Under the pieces are notes generated by a model. The model had not been told where the DNA came from. It made no database searches and saw only the letters and a program-made list of their open reading frames with translations. Shown piece after piece: positions 9,487 to 20,481 of a stretch of 64,000 nt of DNA. The stretch is taken from contig DAHVAR010000091.1 in the NCBI GenBank assembly GCA_027314515.1, positions 1-64,000 of the forward strand. Reading direction: 5' to 3'. Each line of letters begins with the position of its first letter. Position 1 is the first letter of the stretch. A program made the position numbers and the translations under genes. The stretch comes from Actinomycetota bacterium (GTDB lineage: Bacteria > Actinomycetota > Actinomycetes > Streptosporangiales > Streptosporangiaceae).

Positions 9487-9729
9487 ATGTCGGAGCGTCA
9501 GAACGAACCAGTGACCGGCGGCAGGCCGATGACCACGGGCGAATTCCGGGCAGCGCGGGATATCTCCGCGAGCACGGCGCAGTTCCGGGCGTTCGCCGAG
9601 GACGGCTCGCAGGGTGATTGGGAGGCGAGCGCGCCCGCGCGCAGCCCGGCGAAGATCGCCGTGCTGATCGCGCTCGTGATCGTCGTGCTGGCGATCTTCG
9701 CGTTCATCGGCTATGAGATGAAGGGCTAG
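9487..9729 (+). CDS. Small single-pass membrane protein upstream of kimA-like gene
   Basis: About 80 residues from ATG 9487 (the track uses GTG 9481). A charged soluble segment of about 55 residues (MSERQNEPVTGG, RAARDISASTAQFRAF) is followed by one strong membrane helix (IAVLIALVIVVLAIFAFIGY) and a short tail EMKG. No recognised domain. Its TAG stop lies five bases before the probable CTG start of the transporter, so the two are probably translated together. A role as an accessory subunit of the transporter is possible but is inferred only from position. Confidence 0.6.
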   Translation: MSERQNEPVTGGRPMTTGEFRAARDISASTAQFRAFAEDGSQGDWEASAPARSPAKIAVLIALVIVVLAIFAFIGYEMKG

Positions 9730-9734
9730 CGGGG

Positions 9735-11576
9735 CTGGCGAGCCAGCCTCCGGCCGGCCGGACGTCACCGGACGAGGAGAAGCACCGGCTCACCGCCCTC
9801 GAGGGGCTGGCCGCGCTGTCCCTCGATGCGCTGTCCTCGGTCGCCTACGGCCCGCAGGCCATCATCATCGTGCTGGCGACCGCCGGGGTGGCCGCGTTGC
9901 ACTACACGATGCCAGTGACCCTGGCGATCGTGCTGCTGCTGGTCGTCCTGGTGGTCTCCTACCGCCAGGTCATCGAGGCCTTCCCGAGTGGCGGTGGCGC
10001 CTACGCGGTAGCCAAGGCGCATCTGGGCGTCACACCGAGCCTGGTGGCGGCCGCCTCGCTGGTCGTGGACTACGTGCTGAACGCGGCTGTCGGCGTGTCG
10101 GCTGGCGTCGAGGCCCTCACCTCGGCCTTCCCGGTGCTGTATCCCGACCGGGTGTGGCTGTGCCTGGGCGTGCTCGGCGTGATCACCGCCGCGAACCTGT
10201 GGGGCGTGGCGGAGTCGGCCAGGCTGTTCATCGCGCCGACGATCCTGTTCATCGTAGCGATCTTCACGGTCATCGTCGCTGGCCTGCTTCGCCCGCATCC
10301 GCTGCCGTTTCCCGCCGGATCGGTGACGTCGGCCCCGCTGACGGTGGGCATCCTGCTGCTGCTGAGGGCGTTCGCCTCCGGGTGCTCGGCGCTGACTGGC
10401 GTCGAGGCGATCGCGAACGCGGTGCCGGAGTTCCGTGAGCCGAGGGCGCGTCGCGCCCAGCACACCGAAGTCGGGCTAGGCGTGATCCTCGGCCTGATGC
10501 TGATCGGCATCGCGGCGCTGGCCGACAAGTTCAAGGCCGAGCCGTCGACGACCGTGACCACGCTTGCCCAGCTCACCCAGGGCTCGATCGGCCATAACTT
10601 CTTTTTCTACGCGGTCCAGCTGCTGACCACGGTCCTGCTGGCGCTGGCGGCTAACACCTCCTTCGGCGGACTGCCGGTCCTTGCCTCGCTGCTCGCCTCC
10701 GACAATTTCCTGCCGCACCTGTTCTTCCTGCGGGCGCAGCGACAGGTACACAGGTACGGTGTCGTCGTGCTCGCGGTGGCCGCCGCTGCCCTGCTAGTGG
10801 CCTCGAGCGGCAGCACGCAGGCGCTGATCCCGGTGTTCGCCATCGGGGTGTTCGTCGGCTTCACGCTGTCGCAGGCCGGCATGGTGCGGCACTGGCGGCT
10901 CCAGGGCACGCCGGGCTGGCCGGGCCGGGCGCTCGTCAACGGCGTCGGAGCCGCATTCACCCTCGCGGCGCTTGCCATCGAACTGGTCAGCAAGTTCACC
11001 GAGGGTGCCTGGCTGGTCGTGATCGTCGTACCGCTGCTGGTGCTGATGTTCGCCTGGGTGCACACCGTCTATACGCGGATGGGCCGTGCGCTGGAGCTCG
11101 GTGATCTGCCGCGACCACCCGAACGCCGGACGTCGACGGTCGTCGTGCCGGTTGCAGTTATGTCGAGGCTGGTCAGGGAGGGCATCTCGGCTGCGCTGTC
11201 GCTCGGTGACGAGGTCATAGCGGTCACCATCTGCTTCGACGATCCGGCCGAGCAGGCAGTCAGCGAGAACCTGCGCGCGCAGTGGCAGCGGTGGGATCCG
11301 GGCGTCCCGCTGGTGACGCTGCACAGCAGCCACCGGTCGCTCGGCGAGCCGCTCGTCGCCTACCTGCGCGAGCTGGAGCGAACCTATACCCACGATCAGC
11401 TCGTCGTGCTGATCCCGGAGGTCCAGCAGGCCCGCCCCTGGCAGCGCATCCTGCATAACCAGCGGGGCTTCGCGCTGGAGCAGGCGATTCAGCACAGCGG
11501 CGTGAACGTGGTGATCTGCCGCCTCAGGTACCGGCTGTCGGCGGTGGCCGGTCAGCTACCGTCCGGGCCGCCCTGA
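9735..11576 (+). CDS. kimA: KimA-like APC-superfamily potassium importer
   Basis: About 613 residues if started at CTG 9735; the track's GTG 9870 would delete half of helix 1. Reading upstream in frame gives LTALEGLAALSLDALSSVAYG, which matches the N-terminus of Bacillus subtilis KimA (YdaO) as I recall it. Other shared blocks are SYRQVIEAFPSGGGAYAVAK, SGCSALTGVEAIANAVPEF and, in the cytoplasmic domain, VTLHSSHRSLGEPLVAYL and RILHNQRGFAL. B. subtilis KimA is a 607-residue, high-affinity K+/H+ symporter inhibited by c-di-AMP. The location beside a full Kdp operon supports potassium transport. No ATG, GTG or TTG is available in frame between the TGA at 9714 and 9870. It overlaps kdpE by 25 bases at the 3' ends. 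Confidence 0.85.
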   Translation: MASQPPAGRTSPDEEKHRLTALEGLAALSLDALSSVAYGPQAIIIVLATAGVAALHYTMPVTLAIVLLLVVLVVSYRQVIEAFPSGGGAYAVAKAHLGVTPSLVAAASLVVDYVLNAAVGVSAGVEALTSAFPVLYPDRVWLCLGVLGVITAANLWGVAESARLFIAPTILFIVAIFTVIVAGLLRPHPLPFPAGSVTSAPLTVGILLLLRAFASGCSALTGVEAIANAVPEFREPRARRAQHTEVGLGVILGLMLIGIAALADKFKAEPSTTVTTLAQLTQGSIGHNFFFYAVQLLTTVLLALAANTSFGGLPVLASLLASDNFLPHLFFLRAQRQVHRYGVVVLAVAAAALLVASSGSTQALIPVFAIGVFVGFTLSQAGMVRHWRLQGTPGWPGRALVNGVGAAFTLAALAIELVSKFTEGAWLVVIVVPLLVLMFAWVHTVYTRMGRALELGDLPRPPERRTSTVVVPVAVMSRLVREGISAALSLGDEVIAVTICFDDPAEQAVSENLRAQWQRWDPGVPLVTLHSSHRSLGEPLVAYLRELERTYTHDQLVVLIPEVQQARPWQRILHNQRGFALEQAIQHSGVNVVICRLRYRLSAVAGQLPSGPP

Positions 11577-12271
11577 TAGCGGTACCCCATGCCGGGCTCC
11601 GTCAGCAGCCACCGCGGCCTGGCCGGATCAGGCTCGAGCTTGCGGCGCAACTGGGCCATGTAGAGGCGCAGGTTGCCGGTGGCATCGGCGTAGCCAGGTC
11701 CCCAGACCTCGGCCAGCAGTTGCTGCTGGCTCAGCAGCTTGCCGGGGTTGCGCAGCAGCACCTCAAGGAGATGCCATTCGGTAGGGGTCAGCCGGATATC
11801 CGCGTTCCCGGCATGTTGCCGGTCGTCGCTGGTCGCGCCGCGCATGACGCGCTTGGCGGCCAGGTCGACGATGAGATCACCCAGCCTGACCTGCGGTACA
11901 TCGTCGTCCGCCGTTGCCCGCCTGGTGACGGCACGCATCCGGGCGAGCAGTTCGTCCATCCCGAACGGCTTGGTGACGTAATCATCAGCGCCGGCGTCCA
12001 GCGCCTCGACCTTGTCGGTGCTGTCGGCCCGGCCGGACAGCACGATGATCGGCGCGTCGCTCCAGCCGCGCAGGCCGTGGATGACCTCGACGCCGTCCAG
12101 GTCGGGCAGGCCGAGGTCAAGGATGACCAGGTCGGGCCGGTGGCGCGCGGCGAGTTCCAGGGCCTCGCCCGCGGTCCCCGCGGTGTGCACCTCGTACTGG
12201 CGGACGCGCAGGTTGATCCGCAGCGCGCGGATGATCTGCGGCTCGTCATCGATCACCAGAACGCTCGTCAC
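11552..12271 (-). CDS. kdpE: KdpE-like response regulator (distal copy)
   Basis: 239-residue OmpR/PhoB-type regulator. The receiver domain (residues 1-120) has the acidic pair in VIDDEPQ, the phospho-acceptor Asp in VILDLGLPDLDG, and Lys in DYVTKPFG. The C-terminal winged helix runs from about 140 (LTPTEWHLLEVLLRNPGKLLS, ending EPGMGYRY). It follows kdpD by 46 bases on the same strand, the classical kdpD-kdpE order. Its winged-helix is equivalent to, but clearly different from, that of the regulator at 14973. It is the last gene of the long kdp transcript and converges on the KimA-like gene. Confidence 0.9.
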   Translation of the reverse strand: MTSVLVIDDEPQIIRALRINLRVRQYEVHTAGTAGEALELAARHRPDLVILDLGLPDLDGVEVIHGLRGWSDAPIIVLSGRADSTDKVEALDAGADDYVTKPFGMDELLARMRAVTRRATADDDVPQVRLGDLIVDLAAKRVMRGATSDDRQHAGNADIRLTPTEWHLLEVLLRNPGKLLSQQQLLAEVWGPGYADATGNLRLYMAQLRRKLEPDPARPRWLLTEPGMGYRYQGGPDGS

Positions 12272-12317
12272 AGCGCAACTCTGTCATCCCGCACAGCGGC
12301 AGCAGGCAGCGGCGGGA

Positions 12318-14966
12318 CTACGCCGTGCCGGCGTCGCGGTCGCTGCTGATCGCGAGCGCTTGCGACGGCGCCGGAACGGCCGGCAGCGACAGCGTCATGG
12401 TCAGCCCACCGCCCGGCGTCTCCTCGGGCTCCAGAGTGCCGCCCATCGCTTCGGTCAGGCCGCGGGACAGCGCCAGCCCGAGGCCGACCCCGGTGGTGTT
12501 GTCGGTATCGCCGAGCCGCTGGAAGGGCACGAACATCTGATCCCTGTGCTCCTGCGGGATGCCGGGACCGCAGTCGATCACCCGCAGTTCCACCCGGTCT
12601 TGCAGCGCGCTGCCGGACAGCGTCGGCGGGACATCTGACGGCGAGTACCGCAGCGCGTTCGCCGTCAGGTTCGCGATCACCCGCTCCAGGATGCCCGGGT
12701 CCACCGCCACCTCCGGCAGATCGTCCGGAATGCTGACATTCACCGCCTGCCCGGCCGGCCCGAGGTCGTCCAGCGACCGGGCGACGATCTCGGCCAGGTC
12801 AGCGGGCCGCGGGAAGACCGCGAGCGCGCCGGCTTGCAGCCTGCTCATATCGAGCAGGTTGTCGACGAGCCGGGCCAGCCGGTCCAGCGACTCGTCCGCG
12901 GTGGCCAGCAACTCGTCGTGGTCCTCGGCGTCCCACTCGATGTCACGTGATCGCAGGCTGGTGACCGCGGCCTTGGCAGACGCCAGCGGGGTGCGCAGGT
13001 CATGGCTGACCGCCGCGAGCAGCGCGGTGCGCACCCGGTCGGCCTCCGCTATCGGCCGGGCAGCCTCGGCAGCGGCGGCGAGGCGGCCCTGCTCGAGAGC
13101 CACCGCAGCGTAGGCGGCGAAGGCGCCGAGCACCCGCCGGTCGGTGGCTGGCAGCGGCCGGCCGCGCAGCGCCAGTACCAGGCCGTCGCCGGCCGGCATC
13201 TCGACATCGGCTTCCTCTGGGCGGCTGACCGGAGACTCGCCCGAGGAGCCCACCGCGGTCCACCGGCTGGCGATCCCCGCCTGCGGCGACTCGGTGCGCG
13301 GACCGGCCAGCTCGAGCAGCGTCACCGAGTCCATCCCGAACGCCTCGCGGACCCGGTCCAGGACCGCCGGGAGCGACCGCTGACCGCGCAGCACGCTGCC
13401 GGCGGTGGTCACCAGCAGCTCCGACTCCGCGCCCGCCCGGGCAGCTTGCTTGGTGCGCCGGGCCGCGGCATCGACCACTGAGCTCACCGTGAGGCCCACG
13501 GCGACGAAGATGGCGAGCGCCAGGGCGTTGTTGGCCTGCGCGATCGTCCATTTATGGACCGGCGGGGTGAAGAAGTAATTCAGCAGCAGCGATCCGGCGA
13601 CCGCGGCGAGCACGGCCGGGATGAAGCCGCCGACCAGGGCCACTACGATCACGCCAGCCAGGAAAACGAGCATGTCGCTGGTCAGGTTGATGCTCGCGTG
13701 CACGGTGGCCAGCACCAGCGACAGCAGCGGCATCAGCGCCACCGCCAGCGCATAGCCGGCCAGCTGGCGGCGCAGGGTCAGGCCGCCCGCCGCTCGCGGC
13801 AGCCCCCGGCCCCGGCCGGCATAGGAGTGCGTGACCATGTGCACGTCGATGTCACCGGACTCGCGTACCGTCCGGTTGCTGACGCCCGGTCCGGTCAGCA
13901 GCGAGGACAGCCAGCCGCGACGGCTGACGCCAAGCACCAGCTGGGTTGCGTTCTCCGCCCTGGCGAAGGCCAGCAGCGCATCCGGCACGTTGTCGCCGAC
14001 CACCTGGTGGTAGCTGCCGCCCAGATCCTCGACCAGCCGTCGCTGGGTGGCGAGGGCAGCCGGACTCGACCCGCCGGTCCCGTCCGACTGGGTCACATGC
14101 ACGGCCAGCAGGTCCCGGCCGGGCGACCGCGCGGCGATCCTGGCCGCCCGCCTGATCAGCGTCTCGCCTTCCGGGCCGCCGGTCAGCGCCACGACCACCC
14201 GTTCCCTGGCCTCCCAGGTAGCGCGGATGTCATGCGCTTCCCGGTAGCGCTGCAGGCCCTCGTCGACCTTGTCGGCGAGCCAGAGCAGCGCGAGTTCCCG
14301 CAGCGCGGACAGGTTGCCGATGCGGAAGTAATTGGTCAGCGCGGCATCGATCTTCCCGGCCTGGTAGATGTTGCCGTGCGCCATCCGGCGGCGCAGCGCC
14401 TCCGGGGTCATGTCGACGAGTTCGACCTGGTCGGCTGCCCGCACGATGGCATCGGGAACGGTCTCCCGCTGCGGCACGCCGGTGATCTTCTCGACCACGT
14501 CGTTGAGCGACTCCAGGTGCTGGATGTTCACGTTGGAGATCACGTCGATGCCCGCGTCGAGCATTTCCCGGACGTCCTGCCAGCGCTTGGCGTTGCGGGA
14601 GCCGGGAACGTTGGTGTGCGCGAACTCGTCGACCAGCGCTACGTCAGGCTGCCGCGCGAGTACGGCATCGAGGTCCAGCTCCTCGAAGAAGGTGCCCCGG
14701 TAGGGCATGCGCACCCGCGGGACCACCTCGAGGTCGCCGACCTGCTCGGCGGTGTGCAGCCGCCCGTGCGTCTCGACGAACGCGACGACCACGTCGGTGC
14801 CGCGTTCCCGGCGGCGGTGGCCCTCGTTGAGCATGGCGAACGTCTTGCCAACGCCGGCGGCTGAGCCGAGATAGATCCTCAGCTGGCCCCGGCCAGCCGG
14901 TGACCTGGTTGCCCTGACGTCCGCCAGGCGGTCGGTACTCATCGACTGTGCTGCCTCGTAGACCAT
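12318..14966 (-). CDS. kdpD: Sensor histidine kinase KdpD
   Basis: 882-residue osmosensitive potassium-sensor kinase. Domains in order: KdpD N-terminal domain with Walker A (GSAAGVGKT, about residues 34-42), universal-stress-like domain (about 240-370), DUF4118 four-helix membrane domain (about 390-500), GAF-like region, HisKA with the phospho-acceptor His in SHDLRTPLA, and HATPase (N box NLTANALRYSP, G boxes DCGPGIP and TGVGLGLAL). All kinase boxes are intact. Start is either ATG 14966 or ATG 14942. It lies six bases after the proximal response regulator. It would phosphorylate one or both neighbouring KdpE-like proteins when potassium is limiting. Confidence 0.95.
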   Translation of the reverse strand: MVYEAAQSMSTDRLADVRATRSPAGRGQLRIYLGSAAGVGKTFAMLNEGHRRRERGTDVVVAFVETHGRLHTAEQVGDLEVVPRVRMPYRGTFFEELDLDAVLARQPDVALVDEFAHTNVPGSRNAKRWQDVREMLDAGIDVISNVNIQHLESLNDVVEKITGVPQRETVPDAIVRAADQVELVDMTPEALRRRMAHGNIYQAGKIDAALTNYFRIGNLSALRELALLWLADKVDEGLQRYREAHDIRATWEARERVVVALTGGPEGETLIRRAARIAARSPGRDLLAVHVTQSDGTGGSSPAALATQRRLVEDLGGSYHQVVGDNVPDALLAFARAENATQLVLGVSRRGWLSSLLTGPGVSNRTVRESGDIDVHMVTHSYAGRGRGLPRAAGGLTLRRQLAGYALAVALMPLLSLVLATVHASINLTSDMLVFLAGVIVVALVGGFIPAVLAAVAGSLLLNYFFTPPVHKWTIAQANNALALAIFVAVGLTVSSVVDAAARRTKQAARAGAESELLVTTAGSVLRGQRSLPAVLDRVREAFGMDSVTLLELAGPRTESPQAGIASRWTAVGSSGESPVSRPEEADVEMPAGDGLVLALRGRPLPATDRRVLGAFAAYAAVALEQGRLAAAAEAARPIAEADRVRTALLAAVSHDLRTPLASAKAAVTSLRSRDIEWDAEDHDELLATADESLDRLARLVDNLLDMSRLQAGALAVFPRPADLAEIVARSLDDLGPAGQAVNVSIPDDLPEVAVDPGILERVIANLTANALRYSPSDVPPTLSGSALQDRVELRVIDCGPGIPQEHRDQMFVPFQRLGDTDNTTGVGLGLALSRGLTEAMGGTLEPEETPGGGLTMTLSLPAVPAPSQALAISSDRDAGTA

Positions 14967-14972
14967 GTCGCC

Positions 14973-15660
<688 letters not shown>

Positions 15661-15683
<23 letters not shown>

Positions 15684-16290
15684 GGGCCCGGTTCAGTAGC
15701 AGCACGTTCACCACCGGCTCACCGAGGAACCCGAGCGTGCGGCCCGTGGTGTACTCCCTGACCAGGGCCTTGACCTGCGCCGGGCTGACGTGCCGGGCGG
15801 CGGCCACCCGGTCCACCTGGATCGCCGCATTCGCCGGCGAGATGTCGGGGTCCAGGCCGGAGCCGGAGGCGGTGACCGCGTCCGGCGGGATCTTCGAGAC
15901 CGGCACGTGGTCGAACGCGGACACCTGCCTTTGCCGTTTCTTGATCTCGGCGATCAGCTTCGGGTTGCTCGGTCCGAGGTTCGACGCGCCGGAGTACCGG
16001 GGATCGCAGCCGTAGTCGTTGCTGGCGCCGCTGGTCGCCGCGGACGGCCGCGGCTGGAAGTACTGCGGCAGCGGGTTCCCGTTGGCGCTCCGGAACTCCT
16101 GGCACAGCAGGCTCGATCCGATAATCCTGCCGTGATAGGTAACCAGCGACCCGTTCGCCTTGTCGTGGAACGCGATCTGCGCCACCGCGAGCATGGCCAG
16201 CGGGTAGATGATGCCGGTGAGCACGGTGAAGACCACGATGCCGCGCAGTGCGGCGATGTGCTGGCGGACGTAGCCGGGAAGGCGGTTCAC
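15661..16290 (-). CDS. kdpC: Potassium-transporting ATPase subunit KdpC
   Basis: About 209 residues from GTG 16290; the longer track start (16389) runs into kdpB and gives non-homologous sequence. The GTG follows AGGTGAG at normal spacing, eight bases after the kdpB stop. One N-terminal membrane helix (GIVVFTVLTGIIYPLAMLAV) precedes an exported domain with the conserved FRSANGNPLPQYFQPRPSA, SNLGPSN and ASGSGLDPDISPANA motifs and the C-terminal ALVREYTTGRTLGFLGEPVVNVLLLN. KdpC stabilises the KdpFABC complex and affects ATP affinity. Confidence 0.95.
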
Positions 16291-16298
16291 TTGTCTTC

Positions 16299-18413
<2,115 letters not shown>

Positions 18414-18414
18414 C

Positions 18415-20085
18415 TCAGTGCAGTCCTTCTGCGAACGGGCCGAGGGCGAGGGCGGGGAAGTAAGTGAGGCCGATGAGCACGAGGATCACGCCGATGAGCA
18501 TGCCGACGAACAGCGGCTTGTGGGTCTCCAGCGTGCCCGCGCTGGCCGGCACGGGCTGCTGCCTGGCCAGCGATCCGCCCAGGCCAAGCGCGAAGATCAT
18601 AGGGGCGAACCTGGCCACCAGCATGACGATCCCGCCCACCGTGTTGTACCAGTAGGTGTTGGTGGCCAGGCCGGCGAAAGCCGAGCCGTTGTTGTTCGCC
18701 ATCGAGGTGAACGCGTAGAGGATCTCGGTCAGCCCGTGCGGGCCCGGGTTCAGAATGGATGCCCGCGGGATTCTCAGCCCGATGGACAAGCCCGTCCCGG
18801 CCAGCACGGTCGCCGGGGTCGTGAGGAAGTACAACGCCGCGTACTTCATCTCGGCCGGGCGGATCTTCTTGCCGATGTACTCCGGCGTCCGGCCGACCAT
18901 CAGGCCGCCGACGAATACCGTGACGATGGCCAGCACGAGCATGCCGTACAGGCCCGCGCCGACGCCGCCCGGCACGACCTCGCCGAGCGCCATGTCGGCC
19001 AGCGTGATCCCGCCGCCGAACGGTGTCAGCGAATCGTGGGAGCAGTTGACCGCGCCGGTGGAGGTGACCGTGGTCGACGCCGCGAACAGCGAGCAGCCGG
19101 CGGTGCCGAACCTCGTCTCCACGCCCTCCGTCGCGCCGTGGGCGACCTGGGCCGCGGTCGCTCCGCCGACGCTGTAGTGCGACTCGAAGAAGCTGATCCC
19201 GCCGACCGCGGCGAGCCAGAGAACCACCATGACAGCGAGCAGCGCGAACCCCTGCCGCGTGTCCTTCACCATCTTGCCGAAGGTCCGGGTCAGGGCGAAC
19301 GGGGTCACCAGGATCAGGAAGATCTCGAACCAGTTGGTGAACGGGCTTGGGTTCTCGAACGGGTGGGCGGAGTTGGCGTTGAAGAAGCCGCCGCCGTTGT
19401 TACCCGCCTGTTTGATGACCTCCTGGGAGGCCACCGGGCCGCCGGGGATGGTCTGGTGCGCGCCGGACAGGGTAGTCACGGTGTGGTAGCTGGCAATGTT
19501 GTCGATGACCCCGCCGGCCATCAGGATGATCCCGCCGATCACCGCGAGCGGGATCAGGTACCTGATGGTGATCCGCGTGGTGTCCACCCAGAAGTTGCCG
19601 AGCCGGTCGGTCTTGGACCGCATGAACCCGCGAACCAGTGCGATGGCCACCACGATGCCGACAGCCGCGGACATGAAGTTCTGCACGGCCAGGCCCGACA
19701 TCTGGGTCAGGTAGCCCATGGTCGACTCGCCGGAATAGTTCTGCCAGTTCGTGTTCGTGACGAACGAGGCCGCGGTGTTCCACGCCAGCGCCGGCGGCAC
19801 GTTCTTCATGCCCTCCGACAGCAGCAGGTAGCTCTGCAGCCGCTCGATGCCGTACAGGAACAGCACGCTGATCGCCGAGAAGGCCAGCATGCTGCGGGCG
19901 TAAGCACCCCACTTCTGGTCGTTGCCCGGGTTGATCCCGACCAGCCGGTAGATCCAGCGCTCCAGCCGCCAGTGCCTGTCGGTGGTGAAGACGTGCGCCA
20001 TGTAGTTGCCGAGCGGCAGGTAGCACGCGGCCAGCGCAGCGACGAGCAGGCCGAGTTGCAGCCAGCCGGCCGTAGCGGAGCTCAT
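18415..20085 (-). CDS. kdpA: Potassium-transporting ATPase subunit KdpA
   Basis: 556-residue channel-like subunit that binds and translocates K+. The four selectivity-filter-like repeats are recognisable: [48 protein letters not shown] and [11 protein letters not shown]. About ten membrane helices. Its ATG overlaps the kdpF stop by one base (TGATG), so translation is coupled. Length is normal for the family. Confidence 0.97.
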   Translation of the reverse strand: MSSATAGWLQLGLLVAALAACYLPLGNYMAHVFTTDRHWRLERWIYRLVGINPGNDQKWGAYARSMLAFSAISVLFLYGIERLQSYLLLSEGMKNVPPALAWNTAASFVTNTNWQNYSGESTMGYLTQMSGLAVQNFMSAAVGIVVAIALVRGFMRSKTDRLGNFWVDTTRITIRYLIPLAVIGGIILMAGGVIDNIASYHTVTTLSGAHQTIPGGPVASQEVIKQAGNNGGGFFNANSAHPFENPSPFTNWFEIFLILVTPFALTRTFGKMVKDTRQGFALLAVMVVLWLAAVGGISFFESHYSVGGATAAQVAHGATEGVETRFGTAGCSLFAASTTVTSTGAVNCSHDSLTPFGGGITLADMALGEVVPGGVGAGLYGMLVLAIVTVFVGGLMVGRTPEYIGKKIRPAEMKYAALYFLTTPATVLAGTGLSIGLRIPRASILNPGPHGLTEILYAFTSMANNNGSAFAGLATNTYWYNTVGGIVMLVARFAPMIFALGLGGSLARQQPVPASAGTLETHKPLFVGMLIGVILVLIGLTYFPALALGPFAEGLH

Positions 20086-20174
20086 CAGAACCTCTCGGGC
20101 TTGACGAGAGCGACGAATAGGTACGCAAGCAGCAGCAAGCCGCAGATCAGGCCGACCCAGTTCTCAGCGCTCAA
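20085..20174 (-). CDS. kdpF: KdpF, 29-residue subunit (absent from ORF track)
   Basis: A TTG-started 30-codon frame directly before kdpA encodes [20 protein letters not shown] followed by ALVKPERF, which is a typical KdpF: one membrane helix with a short basic tail. KdpF stabilises the KdpABC complex and binds at the KdpA/lipid interface. Its stop overlaps the kdpA start (TGATG). Its first 11 bases overlap the end of the upstream microprotein gene, suggesting three-step translational coupling. No strong ribosome-binding site precedes the TTG, which fits coupling. Confidence 0.9.
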   Translation of the reverse strand: MSAENWVGLICGLLLLAYLFVALVKPERF

Positions 20175-20253
20175 AGGACTCGATTCCCTTCAGGATGAGC
20201 CAGAGCACGCCGAAGACGACGATGGTCAGGCCGATATAGGCCAGGTCCAGCAT
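20164..20253 (-). CDS. 29-residue membrane microprotein at the head of the kdp operon
   Basis: A 30-codon ATG frame absent from the ORF track encodes MLDLAYIGLTIVVFGVLWLI followed by LKGIESFER. It has a strong ribosome-binding site (AGGAGGGC) seven bases upstream, the best in the operon. It is a single membrane helix of KdpF-like length and charge layout (short acidic N-terminus, helix, basic/acidic tail) but a different sequence. It is the first gene of the kdp transcript and overlaps kdpF by 11 bases. A second KdpF-like subunit or a leader-type regulatory peptide are both possible; I recall no named family. Confidence 0.75.
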   Translation of the reverse strand: MLDLAYIGLTIVVFGVLWLILKGIESFER

Positions 20254-20315
20254 GGAGCCCTCCTAGGCTTCGCCCGTTCCGAGCCAGTGAACTGCCTTGA
20301 GGAGGGCACCTAGCC

Positions 20316-20358
20316 GTTCCAAACGGCACCCATGCGGGCCGGATGCGGTTCCTAACGG
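20316..20358. promoter_or_regulatory. Two GTTCCWAACGG direct repeats, candidate KdpE sites
   Basis: GTTCCAAACGG (20316-20326) and GTTCCTAACGG (20348-20358) are direct repeats 32 bp apart, which is three helical turns, 63-105 bp upstream of the first kdp-operon ORF. The first copy is also part of a perfect 6-bp inverted repeat (GCCGTT/AACGGC). Same-face direct repeats are the usual binding mode of OmpR-class regulators. KdpE binding is inferred. Confidence 0.5.
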
Positions 20359-20436
20359 AATCCATGCACGGCGCTGGGGACTGCGATACCAACGGCGGTG
20401 CGCCGGCCGTCGTCGGATCTCCGGAGGCAGCAGAAA

Positions 20437-20462
20437 GCGGGGCCGCCGGATGGCGGCCCCGC
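20437..20462 (-). terminator. Rho-independent terminator after aminotransferase gene
   Basis: A perfect 11-bp stem (GCGGGGCCGCC / GGCGGCCCCGC) with a 4-base loop lies 20 bases past the stop of the aminotransferase gene. On the minus strand it is followed by TTTCTG. It insulates the kdp promoter from upstream transcription. Confidence 0.75.
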
Positions 20463-20481
20463 CGGGGTAAAGCCCCTGCTG

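Noticed and set aside
13554-14864. 436-residue plus-strand ORF opposite kdpD; likewise 17256-18467 opposite kdpB
   Set aside because: Antisense shadows of intact, well-recognised genes.
20254-20436. Possible c-di-AMP (ydaO-type) riboswitch upstream of the kdp operon
   Set aside because: The region has short repeats and one hairpin but not the long conserved ydaO motif; the region upstream of the KimA-like gene also lacks it.
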